Shown piece by piece: positions 7,621 through 14,439 of a DNA stretch of 15,629 bases. The first letter of the stretch is position 1. Each line of letters starts with the position of its first letter. Source of the DNA: QNZT01 sp964573205 (lineage in GTDB: Bacteria; Campylobacterota; Campylobacteria; Campylobacterales; QNZT01); assembly GCA_964573205.1 (NCBI GenBank), contig CAZNIT010000032.1, positions 1-15,629 of the forward strand, given 5' to 3'. The notes under the pieces are model-generated. The model was not told the DNA's origin. It saw only the letters and a list, made by a program, of their open reading frames with translations, and ran no database searches. A program made the position numbers and the translations under genes.

Positions 7621-8532
7621 TTAGGAGTATCCTTTTACTTTTTTCTCTATCAGATTAACAATGAGCTCTATCTTCTTGTCGTTGAAGTTTAGTCCCATTT
7701 TTTCCTGCTGCGGAGTTGCGAAAGCGGGAATTCCATTAACCTCAAGCACAACATATTCCTCTTTTTCCAAATCGTAAATTAAATCAACACCCGCAATATC
7801 AAGACCGCATATTTTTGCCGCTTGTTTTGCGATTTTTACCACTTCGTCGTTAGCTTCGCGTAACATAATGGAACCGCCGCTTGTGATATTTGTTTTCCAG
7901 TTGTCTTTTGGAGCACGCCGTCCATAACATGCTACGAACTCTCCGTCAACAATATCTATGCGAAAATCGGTATTGTCGTACGTTATAAATCTCTCTACAT
8001 AAAAATAGCGTATATCCGTTTGGTTTAAAAACGGTAAAAGCATATCCAAAGCGGCTTCGTTTTCTATCTTTACAAGCCCGACACCGCCCCATCCGTCGGT
8101 CGGTTTATAGACGATCTTTCCTCCCCACTCTTTTAATATTTCTCTTAGATTTTTAACTTCGTCTCTGTGGCAGAGCATATAATCGGCCGTAGTGACACCG
8201 TTTCGTTTGAGAAGATGAGCGGTTTTGAATTTATCTTCGCTAAGTGCGAACGATTCATAACTGTTGAGGGTGGGTATGAATTTGTTTAATATCTCGTAAA
8301 GATATACTTGATAGAGCGTCTGTTCGCCGGCATTGTACGAGAAAAATAGATCCAACTCTTCCATAACCGCCGATCGACAGATGATTTTGCCGTTTTTTAC
8401 TTTTGCGTATCTAAGATTTAGATCGACTATAGTCGAAATATCTTTTTCAAGGAGTTTGTCAACTATTTTTTGCTGAATTTTATCTCCCCCGCTATTTTGG
8501 TACATCCACATACCGATTGTATATTTTGACAC
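7621..8532 (-). CDS. RimK-like ATP-grasp ligase
   Basis: This is a 303-residue ATP-grasp enzyme expected to join a carboxylate to an amine through an acylphosphate, in the cytosol. It has the full set of motifs: KIVYKPTDGWGGVG (139-152) for ATP, FYVERF (177-182), DFRIDIVDG (189-197), the RimK/LysX-type loop NWKTNITSGGS (211-221), and the metal ligands Asp250, Glu264 and Asn266 (LEVNG). It resembles RimK (glutamate addition to S6) and LysX/ArgX (ligation to the carrier LysW); no LysW-like carrier with CxxC pairs is seen in the window. It is the first gene of the minus-strand operon. The start is GTG 8532, with AAAAAGGA 6 nt upstream. An out-of-frame ATG 5 nt upstream is too close to that site. 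Substrates cannot be read from the sequence. Confidence 0.9.
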   Translation of the reverse strand: MSKYTIGMWMYQNSGGDKIQQKIVDKLLEKDISTIVDLNLRYAKVKNGKIICRSAVMEELDLFFSYNAGEQTLYQVYLYEILNKFIPTLNSYESFALSEDKFKTAHLLKRNGVTTADYMLCHRDEVKNLREILKEWGGKIVYKPTDGWGGVGLVKIENEAALDMLLPFLNQTDIRYFYVERFITYDNTDFRIDIVDGEFVACYGRRAPKDNWKTNITSGGSIMLREANDEVVKIAKQAAKICGLDIAGVDLIYDLEKEEYVVLEVNGIPAFATPQQEKMGLNFNDKKIELIVNLIEKKVKGYS

Positions 8533-8561
8533 GGCATATCCTTTTTAAATAATATTAGTTG

Positions 8562-8593
8562 TATAATTATATTTAATTTTTAATTAAACGCAA
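8562..8593. promoter_or_regulatory. Divergent promoter region with palindromic -10 (TATAATTATA)
   Basis: The 94-bp region between the ATP-grasp operon (-) and the M20 gene (+) holds the self-complementary TATAATTATA at 8562-8571. It reads as a perfect TATAAT on both strands (8562-8567 on +, 8566-8571 on -). For the minus strand a fair -35, TTGCGT, lies at 8588-8593 with a 16-bp spacer. On the plus strand no good -35 is present, which is common in Campylobacterota sigma70 promoters. If both are used, RNA polymerases would compete for the same -10 region, coupling the two transcription units. The call is by motif only. Confidence 0.5.
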
Positions 8594-8626
8594 TAATCTG
8601 AAGTTAAGGTATAAAAAAGGAATCAT

Positions 8627-9733
8627 GTGCGAAATAAGTTTGACTTCCGTGAATTATCGGAAATAGTAAATATCAACTCATATACTAAAAATAAAGTTGG
8701 CGTCGATAAAAACGGTGAAATTTTTTCTAAATGGATGCAAGAGATAGGATATGAAACAATCGTTTTTAAAAGAGAGGAGATAGGCGATCATTTGCATTTT
8801 ATCTCCAAAAAAAGGGAGGGTAAAAAATTACTTTTATTAGGGCATCTTGATACGGTATTCCCTCCAAATAGTTTTGAGTATTTTAGTGAAGATGAAGAGT
8901 GGATTTATGGTCCTGGAGTTTGTGATATGAAAGGCGGTAATTATGTAGCTTTGACGGCTTTAAGAAGAGTCTATGAGAAGACGGGAGAGATCGTGAATAT
9001 AGATATGCTTCTTGTAAGCGATGAAGAGACGGGTAGTGACGATTCTAAATTTTTAACGCAAAAGATCGCAAAGAATTACGATTATTGTCTCGTATATGAA
9101 GCGGCCGGATTGAATGATGAAGTCGTTACCGAGCGAAAAGGAGTAGGTACTTTTTTTATAGACATAGAAGGAAAAGCCGCTCATGCGGGAAATAGTTATA
9201 GTGAGGGTATAAACGCCAATCTTGAGGCCGCTAGAAAACTAATCGCCTTGAGTGAACTGACGGATTTGAAAAAAGGTACAACGGTAAATGTCGGCATGAT
9301 TGAAGGAGGTATAGGCGCGAATACGATATCTCCCCATGCCAGAGTTGTCCTTGAACTACGATATACCCTCGCGACGGAGAGAGACAGGGTATTGAAGTCG
9401 ATTTTCGATATCGTGAACTCTTCATTCGTAAATGGTACGAAAGCGACACTTAGCGGAGATATACAAAGAGACGTTATGCAAAGCTCGAATGTGCAGGCAG
9501 AGTTTATAAAAAAGATAGAAAATATAACGAATTCGAAACTTCTTACTGAAAAAAGAGGAGGGGTGAGCGACGCAAATATCGTTTCTTCGGCGGGAGTGGT
9601 GACGCTTGACGGTTTTGGACCTTTCGGCGACGGAGATCATACCGTCCATGAAAGAGCCAGTAAACGAAGCTTTTTGCGAAGGATAGATCTGAGTGAGAAA
9701 ATTTTCATTTCGTTTACGAAAAAAGAGTTTTAA
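8627..9733 (+). CDS. M20 family metallopeptidase (carboxypeptidase G2-like)
   Basis: This is a 368-residue di-zinc peptidase. Ligands and catalytic residues appear in order: LLLGHLDTVF (His and Asp ligand), GPGVCDMKGG (bridging Asp), SDEETGSD (catalytic Glu and Glu ligand), VYEAA (Glu ligand) and GDGDHTVHE (C-terminal His ligand). The dimerisation/lid domain lies between, with GKAAHAGNSYSEGINA and the substrate-binding region NTISPHARVVLELR. The family cleaves C-terminal amino acids, acyl groups or small peptides; carboxypeptidase G2 removes glutamate and LysK releases lysine from the carrier LysW. No signal peptide is present, so it acts in the cytosol. It starts at GTG 8627: a TAA lies in frame at 8612 and AAGGAA sits 4 nt upstream. 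Divergence from the ATP-grasp operon and the shared promoter region suggest a linked role. The stop overlaps the PAS gene stop by 4 nt. Confidence 0.92.
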   Translation: MRNKFDFRELSEIVNINSYTKNKVGVDKNGEIFSKWMQEIGYETIVFKREEIGDHLHFISKKREGKKLLLLGHLDTVFPPNSFEYFSEDEEWIYGPGVCDMKGGNYVALTALRRVYEKTGEIVNIDMLLVSDEETGSDDSKFLTQKIAKNYDYCLVYEAAGLNDEVVTERKGVGTFFIDIEGKAAHAGNSYSEGINANLEAARKLIALSELTDLKKGTTVNVGMIEGGIGANTISPHARVVLELRYTLATERDRVLKSIFDIVNSSFVNGTKATLSGDIQRDVMQSSNVQAEFIKKIENITNSKLLTEKRGGVSDANIVSSAGVVTLDGFGPFGDGDHTVHERASKRSFLRRIDLSEKIFISFTKKEF

Positions 9734-9746
9734 TAATCCTTTTTCG
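9717..9746. repeat. Quasi-palindrome centred on overlapping stops of M20 and PAS genes
   Basis: This is a 30-nt imperfect inverted repeat with its axis at 9731.5, exactly the centre of the TTAA shared by the two stop codons (9730-9733). Twelve of 15 base pairs match, including an outer 7-bp arm (CGAAAAA / TTTTTCG). Because of the symmetry the two proteins end alike: FTKKEF and FSKKDY. It may act as a weak bidirectional hairpin between convergent transcripts; it lacks a GC-rich stem and is not a classic terminator. Confidence 0.6.
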
Positions 9747-10395
9747 AGAAGAATTTCTTCATGGTTTTAAACCAGAGTTTGATAATACCCGTATTTCTGG
9801 TGATTTCGTCTATATACTCGTCATATGTTTGACCTCTTGCTTCAAGAAATCCTACTAGATATTTTTGTGATCCTTCCATTCCGCTCTCTTTTTCTATCTC
9901 AATAAGTTTTTTATAGAGTTTTTCTATCTCTTTGACGGCATGTTTTGGTGCCGATTTTCTATATGCGAAATAGCCTAAAACTTCATTCGAAGCTCTGTTT
10001 ACTTTAATGTCGAAATCGGTGATGACCCAATAGTAACGGCCGCTTTTTGAGAGATTTTTTACTATCGCGTAGATATTTTTTCTACTCTCAAGTCGATCCC
10101 ATAAAAGCTTAAAGATCACTTTGGGCATATCCGGATGTCTGATGATATTGTGAGGTTTTCCTACTAGTTCACTCTCTTTGTACCCGCTTATCTCTACGAA
10201 ATATTCGTTGCCGTACTCTATGATACCCTTGGGATCGGTTTTACTCATGATATATTTTTTAGGAGAGAGTTCGATCTCTTCGTCGATCGGTTCAGGTCTT
10301 TTTATTTTTATATTTTTAGTTTTTAGTACCGGAAAATCTTCGATCTCATTTTTTGTTTCAGGATTTTGATATACATATTTTCTGCTGGCTAACAT
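9730..10395 (-). CDS. PAS domain protein of the Aer/CetB type
   Basis: This 221-residue soluble protein has one PAS domain at about 48-147. The order of motifs is that of the FAD-binding redox PAS of Aer and of Campylobacter CetB: TDPKGIIEYGNEYFVEISGY, then VGKPHNIIRHPDMP, then LWDRL, then VKNLSKSGRYYWV, then GYFAYR. The N-terminal 45 residues are charged and unassigned. The tail (150-221) is mostly helical and charged, with no methyl-accepting, kinase, GGDEF or output domain. In Campylobacter, CetB relays redox signals to the separate membrane transducer CetA; no CetA-like gene is in this window, so the partner is elsewhere or different. FAD binding is inferred from similarity. The gene is monocistronic, with about 96 bp to rsfS upstream. 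AAAGG lies 7-8 nt before ATG 10395. Confidence 0.85.
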   Translation of the reverse strand: MLASRKYVYQNPETKNEIEDFPVLKTKNIKIKRPEPIDEEIELSPKKYIMSKTDPKGIIEYGNEYFVEISGYKESELVGKPHNIIRHPDMPKVIFKLLWDRLESRKNIYAIVKNLSKSGRYYWVITDFDIKVNRASNEVLGYFAYRKSAPKHAVKEIEKLYKKLIEIEKESGMEGSQKYLVGFLEARGQTYDEYIDEITRNTGIIKLWFKTMKKFFSKKDY

Positions 10396-10428
10396 TTAAA
10401 AACCTTTATTTACAATCTTTCCAGCAGA
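10381..10428 (-). promoter_or_regulatory. Possible hairpin enclosing the start of the PAS gene
   Basis: An 8-bp perfect inverted repeat (TCTGCTGG at 10381-10388 and CCAGCAGA at 10421-10428 on the plus strand) brackets both the AAAGG site and the ATG of the PAS gene in a 32-nt loop. Such a fold could modulate initiation. Inverted repeats this short are expected by chance several times in a window this size, so the location is the only argument. Confidence 0.25.
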
Positions 10429-10491
10429 TCGGTACGTTTAGTATATATGTTTAGACTTTGAATAAAAATATTTACTGATTATAAAATTACG

Positions 10492-10839
10492 TTACTCAAT
10501 GTAACCATCCGTAATATTTTTTTGTTGTTTTTGGTAAGTTAAAAACTCTTCTATGTTGTATTTTGTTCGGTGCTCAGGCGTCATAAGGTGGATGAGCATA
10601 TCTCCTAAATCTATTACGATCCACTCATCGGCTTCGTCCGTATGAAGGATGGATTCTCCCAGTTTTTTGATGGTGGCTTTTAAATAATCAAGAAGTGCAT
10701 CACCATGTTTTTGTCCAAGTGTAGTGGCTATGATTACATCATCAACAAGATACTCTTTATCTCTCATATCAAATACTTGTATATTTTCGGCTTTTTTATC
10801 ATCTAGCAGTTTTACTATCGTTTCGATTTTGTCGTTCAT
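10492..10839 (-). CDS. rsfS: Ribosome silencing factor RsfS
   Basis: This 115-residue protein of the RsfS/Iojap family binds ribosomal protein L14 (uL14) and blocks subunit joining under poor nutrition. Family hallmarks are the N-terminal helix, VFDMRDKEYLVDDVIIATTLGQKHGDALLDYL and the acidic segment ADEWIVIDLGDMLIHLMTPEHRTKYNIEEF, with length typical for the family. The start ATG 10839 has AAGGA 6-7 nt upstream and lies inside nadD: the genes overlap by 41 nt in different frames. The nadD-rsfS pairing is common in bacteria and supports the call. The region between its stop and the PAS start (10396-10491) holds nothing beyond AT-rich sequence and a possible TATACT -10 on the minus strand at 10445-10440. 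Confidence 0.95.
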   Translation of the reverse strand: MNDKIETIVKLLDDKKAENIQVFDMRDKEYLVDDVIIATTLGQKHGDALLDYLKATIKKLGESILHTDEADEWIVIDLGDMLIHLMTPEHRTKYNIEEFLTYQKQQKNITDGYIE

Positions 10840-11380
10840 TTTGTTCCTTATGTTTATAATATTTTAATATCTCATTTGCTATGGATTTTGGAAGTGCTTT
10901 TATATCAGGTTTTTCCCTTAAATCTGTTGAACTTATATTAGCATTTACCTTAAGTTTTTTCAAGTTTTTGGGAATGTGGATGTCCTCTCTAGTCGCTATA
11001 ACAAATTCGACCTTGTTTTTGAGCTTTTTATATTTGTGCCATTTTTTTAAAGATTTTAGATTATCCGCACCGATTATAAGATATAGTTTTTGCGGATGAT
11101 ATAGTTTATTTATATACTCAACGGTTTCGATCGTACTCACGGGACGATTTTTTTTCATTTCGTAGTCAATAATTTTTATATTTTTATACGCTCTTAGTAA
11201 CTTTTTTACCCATTTGTATCGTAAATGCGGCGGTGCGAAAAAATTTTCTTTAAAAGGATTTAAATAAGTAGGCACTATGAATAGTGTATCGATATCAAGC
11301 TTTTGAAGGGCTTTTTGAATAATTTGTTCATGACCTTTGTGAGGAGGATCGAAGCTTCCGCCGAAAATTGCCGCTTTCAT
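10799..11380 (-). CDS. nadD: Nicotinate-nucleotide adenylyltransferase
   Basis: This is a 193-residue cytosolic enzyme that converts nicotinate mononucleotide and ATP to deamido-NAD. It has the nucleotidyltransferase motif GGSFDPPHKGH (residues 7-17), the mid-domain LIIGADNLKSLKKWHKY and the C-terminal ISSTDLREK, matching the ISSTxIR signature. The last 13 codons (ending in NRNDSKTAR) overlap rsfS and are highly polar, so this tail is probably an overlap by-product rather than part of the fold. It is divergent from gap, an arrangement I recall from Campylobacter. The start ATG 11380 has only a distant AAGG (about 15 nt upstream), so initiation may be weak. Confidence 0.95.
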   Translation of the reverse strand: MKAAIFGGSFDPPHKGHEQIIQKALQKLDIDTLFIVPTYLNPFKENFFAPPHLRYKWVKKLLRAYKNIKIIDYEMKKNRPVSTIETVEYINKLYHPQKLYLIIGADNLKSLKKWHKYKKLKNKVEFVIATREDIHIPKNLKKLKVNANISSTDLREKPDIKALPKSIANEILKYYKHKEQNERQNRNDSKTAR

Positions 11381-11450
11381 TTAAACTGTTTTAAACCTTT
11401 TTTAACTTAAAATATTAATATGAAATATTATTACGATATTTTTAATATAT

Positions 11451-11478
11451 TTGACCGTTTGGATGAGTATATTATCAT
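11451..11478 (+). promoter_or_regulatory. Candidate sigma70 promoter of gap-pgk-tpiA
   Basis: TTGACC at 11451-11456 and TATCAT at 11473-11478 are separated by 16 bp and match the -35 and -10 consensus at five of six positions each. Transcription would start around 11485, giving a leader of about 16 nt that contains the AAAGGGG site (11489-11495), 5 nt before the gap ATG. The rest of the 120-bp region between nadD and gap is AT-rich without other clear elements. Confidence 0.55.
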
Positions 11479-11500
11479 AAAATTTACTAAAGGGGTATGA

Positions 11501-12505
11501 ATGGCTTTGAAAGTGGCTATAACCGGTTTTGGGCGAATAGGAAGGTGTGTTGCGAGGATTCTCAACGAAAGAGACGATATCGAGCTTGTCGTCGTAAACG
11601 ATACCACTGATCGTGAAATGACGAAGTATCTTTTAAAATACGACAGCGTGCATGGAACTTTCAATGATACGGTCGAAATTTTAGAAGATGATTATATGCA
11701 GATCGGTAAATCGAAAGTGAAGTTTCTAAACGATAGAGATCCGAATAATCTCGATTTCGCTAAATACGGTGCGGAAGTTTTACTAGAGTGTACCGGAGCG
11801 TTTTACACTCAGGAAAAATCCCAACCGTATATCGATAGAGGAATCAAAAAGGTACTCTTCTCGGCGCCGGCGAAAGATAAAGAGACCGCTACATTCGTAA
11901 TGGGCGTCAACGAGCATGAGTATTGCGGGCAGAAGATCGTTTCCAACGCCAGCTGTACGACGAACTGTTTAGCGCCGGTTACAAAAGTGATCGACGATAT
12001 TTTCGGTATAGAAAAGGGACTTGTGACAACGGTTCATTCATATACGAACGATCAGAATATTCTCGATGTTAAACATAAAAAAGATCCTCGGCGTGCCCGT
12101 GCGGCGGCTGTGAATATGATCCCCACGACTACAGGTGCCGCGAAAGCCATAGGATTGGTTATGCCCCACTTGAAGGGGAAACTAAACGGTCAATCCATTC
12201 GCGTTCCCACTCCCGATGTCTCCATGATAGATTTGAATGTGATAGTGAAAAAAGAGACTTCGAAAGAGGAAGTGAACAAAGCTTTCGAAGCGGCTCAAAA
12301 CGCAAATATGAAAAACTATATCGAAGTGGATTATGACAAAAGGGTATCCTCCGATTTTATCGGTTCCCCGATAAGTGCTATCGTTGCGGCGGATTTAACG
12401 CAGGTGGTTGAAGGCAATTTCGTCAAAGTTATGGCTTGGTATGACAACGAATGGGGTTATAGCTGCAGACTCATCGACATGGCCGAACATATCGCAAAAG
12501 TATAA
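11501..12505 (+). CDS. gap: Glyceraldehyde-3-phosphate dehydrogenase
   Basis: This 334-residue type I enzyme of central carbon metabolism interconverts glyceraldehyde-3-phosphate and 1,3-bisphosphoglycerate. The Rossmann motif GFGRIGR is at 9-15, and the catalytic SNASCTTNC at 148-156 contains Cys152. His179 lies in TTVHSYTNDQ, and the C-terminal WYDNEWGYS is intact. The dinucleotide loop VVVNDTTD (30-37) carries an Asp-containing segment that fits NAD use, though dual use cannot be excluded from sequence. It is the first gene of a three-gene operon, with a strong AAAGGGG ribosome binding site and 9 nt to pgk. In autotrophic Campylobacterota this operon would run mainly toward gluconeogenesis, which is inference from lineage only. 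Confidence 0.97.
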   Translation: MALKVAITGFGRIGRCVARILNERDDIELVVVNDTTDREMTKYLLKYDSVHGTFNDTVEILEDDYMQIGKSKVKFLNDRDPNNLDFAKYGAEVLLECTGAFYTQEKSQPYIDRGIKKVLFSAPAKDKETATFVMGVNEHEYCGQKIVSNASCTTNCLAPVTKVIDDIFGIEKGLVTTVHSYTNDQNILDVKHKKDPRRARAAAVNMIPTTTGAAKAIGLVMPHLKGKLNGQSIRVPTPDVSMIDLNVIVKKETSKEEVNKAFEAAQNANMKNYIEVDYDKRVSSDFIGSPISAIVAADLTQVVEGNFVKVMAWYDNEWGYSCRLIDMAEHIAKV

Positions 12506-12514
12506 AGGAATAAA

Positions 12515-13723
12515 ATGGAACTTTTATCTATCAAAGAACTTGATCTTGAAGGCAAAAGAGTACTCATAAGATGTGATTTTAATGTACCGAAAGATGAGTT
12601 TGGAAACATAAGTGATGATCGTAGAATTAGATCGGCACTTCCAACGATTCGTTACTGTATAGACCGAGATTGCAAGATCATTTTGGCGAGTCATTACGGT
12701 CGTCCGAAACCCGGCGAGTGGAATGAAGAGAAAGATTCTCTCAAGCCCGTCGCAAAAAGACTTAAAAGTCTTTTGAAGCAAGAAGTTCGTATGGCTGAAA
12801 ATGTTGTCGGAGACGATACTATAGAAGTTGCTCAAAATCTTCAAGACGGTGAAGTGTTACTGCTTGAAAACTTAAGATACAATCCCGGCGAAACTGCAAA
12901 CGACGAAGAGTTTGCCAAGCGTTTAGCTTCAATGGCGGATTTTTATGTAAATGACGCTTTTGGTGCCAGCCATAGAAAACATGCTTCAATTTTCGCATTG
13001 CCCGCACTTTTTGACAAAGACCATAAGGCTGCCGGTTTTTTGATGCAAAAAGAGGTGAATTTCTTTCATAAATCCGTTATGACGCCTATTCGTCCTTTTA
13101 TAGCGGTTGTCGGAGGAAGTAAAGTCTCCGGCAAGCTTCAAGCTCTTGTAAATCTTGTGGATAAAGTCGATAAACTCATCATAGGCGGAGGTATGGCTTT
13201 TACCTTTTTAAAAGCGCAAGGCTACGAAATAGGGAAATCGTTGGTCGAAGATCATTTGATCGAGGATGCGAAAAAGATCATCTATCGTGCTATGGGAAGA
13301 GGTGTGAAACTTTATCTGCCGGTTGATCTGGTCGTAGCTCCCGAGTTTAACGAAACCGCACCGGTAAAATATCTGCCGATACAGGAGATTCCGGAAGAGT
13401 GGATGGGACTTGATGTGGGACCTGCTACAAATAGACTCTTTCGAGAAGCTTTAAACGACGCACAGACTATTCTTTGGAACGGTCCGATGGGAGTTTATGA
13501 GATGGACAAATATTCAAAAGGCTCTTTTATGATGAGTCACTACATAGCCGAATCTCATGCGACTACAATCATAGGCGGCGGTGATACGGCGGATGTAGTA
13601 CAGCGTGCGGGAGATATCGATGAGATGACTTTCATCTCCACGGGCGGCGGTGCAAGCCTTGAGCTTCTTGAAGGCAAAATGCTTCCGGGGATTGAAGCTG
13701 TAAGAAAAGCGAATGTATCATGA
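12515..13723 (+). CDS. pgk: Phosphoglycerate kinase
   Basis: This 402-residue enzyme interconverts 1,3-bisphosphoglycerate plus ADP and 3-phosphoglycerate plus ATP. The signature RVLIRCDFNVPKDE is at residues 15-28. Others are ASHYGRPK (58-65), LLENLRYNPGE, NDAFGASHRKHAS, the GGSKVSGKL loop, WNGPMGVYE, and the nucleotide-binding GGGDTADVV followed by STGGGASLELLEGK near the end. Length is normal for bacteria. It starts at ATG 12515 with AAAGGA about 6 nt upstream. Its TGA stop overlaps the tpiA start (ATGA at 13720-13723), indicating translational coupling. Confidence 0.97.
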   Translation: MELLSIKELDLEGKRVLIRCDFNVPKDEFGNISDDRRIRSALPTIRYCIDRDCKIILASHYGRPKPGEWNEEKDSLKPVAKRLKSLLKQEVRMAENVVGDDTIEVAQNLQDGEVLLLENLRYNPGETANDEEFAKRLASMADFYVNDAFGASHRKHASIFALPALFDKDHKAAGFLMQKEVNFFHKSVMTPIRPFIAVVGGSKVSGKLQALVNLVDKVDKLIIGGGMAFTFLKAQGYEIGKSLVEDHLIEDAKKIIYRAMGRGVKLYLPVDLVVAPEFNETAPVKYLPIQEIPEEWMGLDVGPATNRLFREALNDAQTILWNGPMGVYEMDKYSKGSFMMSHYIAESHATTIIGGGDTADVVQRAGDIDEMTFISTGGGASLELLEGKMLPGIEAVRKANVS

Positions 13724-14439
13724 TAATCGCATCAAATTTTAAAACAAATCATACTCGAAAAAGTACGCGTGGTTTTTTGGAGCGACTTGATCGTTTTATA
13801 AAAGATACCGCAAGTTCTCAGAAGGTGATGGTTTTCCCGCCCGCTACGGCTCTTGATAGCTTTTTGCTTGATGAAAGGATTACTGTCGGCGTACAAAATG
13901 CCTATCCGGTTGAAAAAGGTTCATATACCGGAGAGATCGCGTTAGAGCAGATCGAAGAGTTTTCTCTTAAAACGATTCTTGTCGGTCATAGTGAAAGACG
14001 CCACATATTCGGTGAATCTCAGGAACTTTGTGCAAAAAAGTACGATTTTTTCAAATCAAAAGGTTTTGAGATCGTTTATTGTATAGGTGAGCCGAAAGAG
14101 GTGAGAGAAGAGGGAATCGATGCGGTTATAGCATATAATTTCGATCAACTTGAAGGGATCGATCTATCTTATGAAAAATTGATCGTCGCATATGAACCCG
14201 TTTGGGCGATAGGAACGGGACTTACCGCAACATCCGAACAGATAGAAGAGACTTTAGGAGAGCTTCGTAAAAAGATCAAAGCTCCTCTTTTGTACGGCGG
14301 AAGCGTAAAGGTCGCGAACACAAGAGAGATTTTACAAATTAAAAATTGTGACGGAATATTGGTGGGAACCGCAAGCTGGAATATTGAGAGTTTCTCTCAA
14401 ATGATAGCGATAGCCGATGAGTTGCGGTTGGGAGTTTAA
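13720..14439 (+). CDS. tpiA: Triosephosphate isomerase
   Basis: This 239-residue TIM-barrel enzyme interconverts dihydroxyacetone phosphate and glyceraldehyde-3-phosphate. Catalytic positions are Lys8 in SNFKTN, His90 in VGHSERR and Glu159 in AYEPVWAIGTG; LYGGSV (191-196) and DGILVGTASW give the phosphate site. It is about 10 residues shorter than the E. coli enzyme, as in other Campylobacterota. The start overlaps pgk by 4 nt. The last codons (ADELRLGV) lie in an inverted repeat shared with the convergent ABM gene, whose product ends SDELIELGV. Confidence 0.96.
   Translation: MIIASNFKTNHTRKSTRGFLERLDRFIKDTASSQKVMVFPPATALDSFLLDERITVGVQNAYPVEKGSYTGEIALEQIEEFSLKTILVGHSERRHIFGESQELCAKKYDFFKSKGFEIVYCIGEPKEVREEGIDAVIAYNFDQLEGIDLSYEKLIVAYEPVWAIGTGLTATSEQIEETLGELRKKIKAPLLYGGSVKVANTREILQIKNCDGILVGTASWNIESFSQMIAIADELRLGV

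Noticed and set aside
8464..8537. 24-codon ORF starting at ATG 8537 (minus), with three Cys, overlapping the first ATP-grasp gene; considered as a peptide substrate of the ligases.
   Set aside because: Its ATG is only 1-2 nt from the AAGGA site and it lies fully inside the ligase gene in another frame; nothing supports it as a real precursor.
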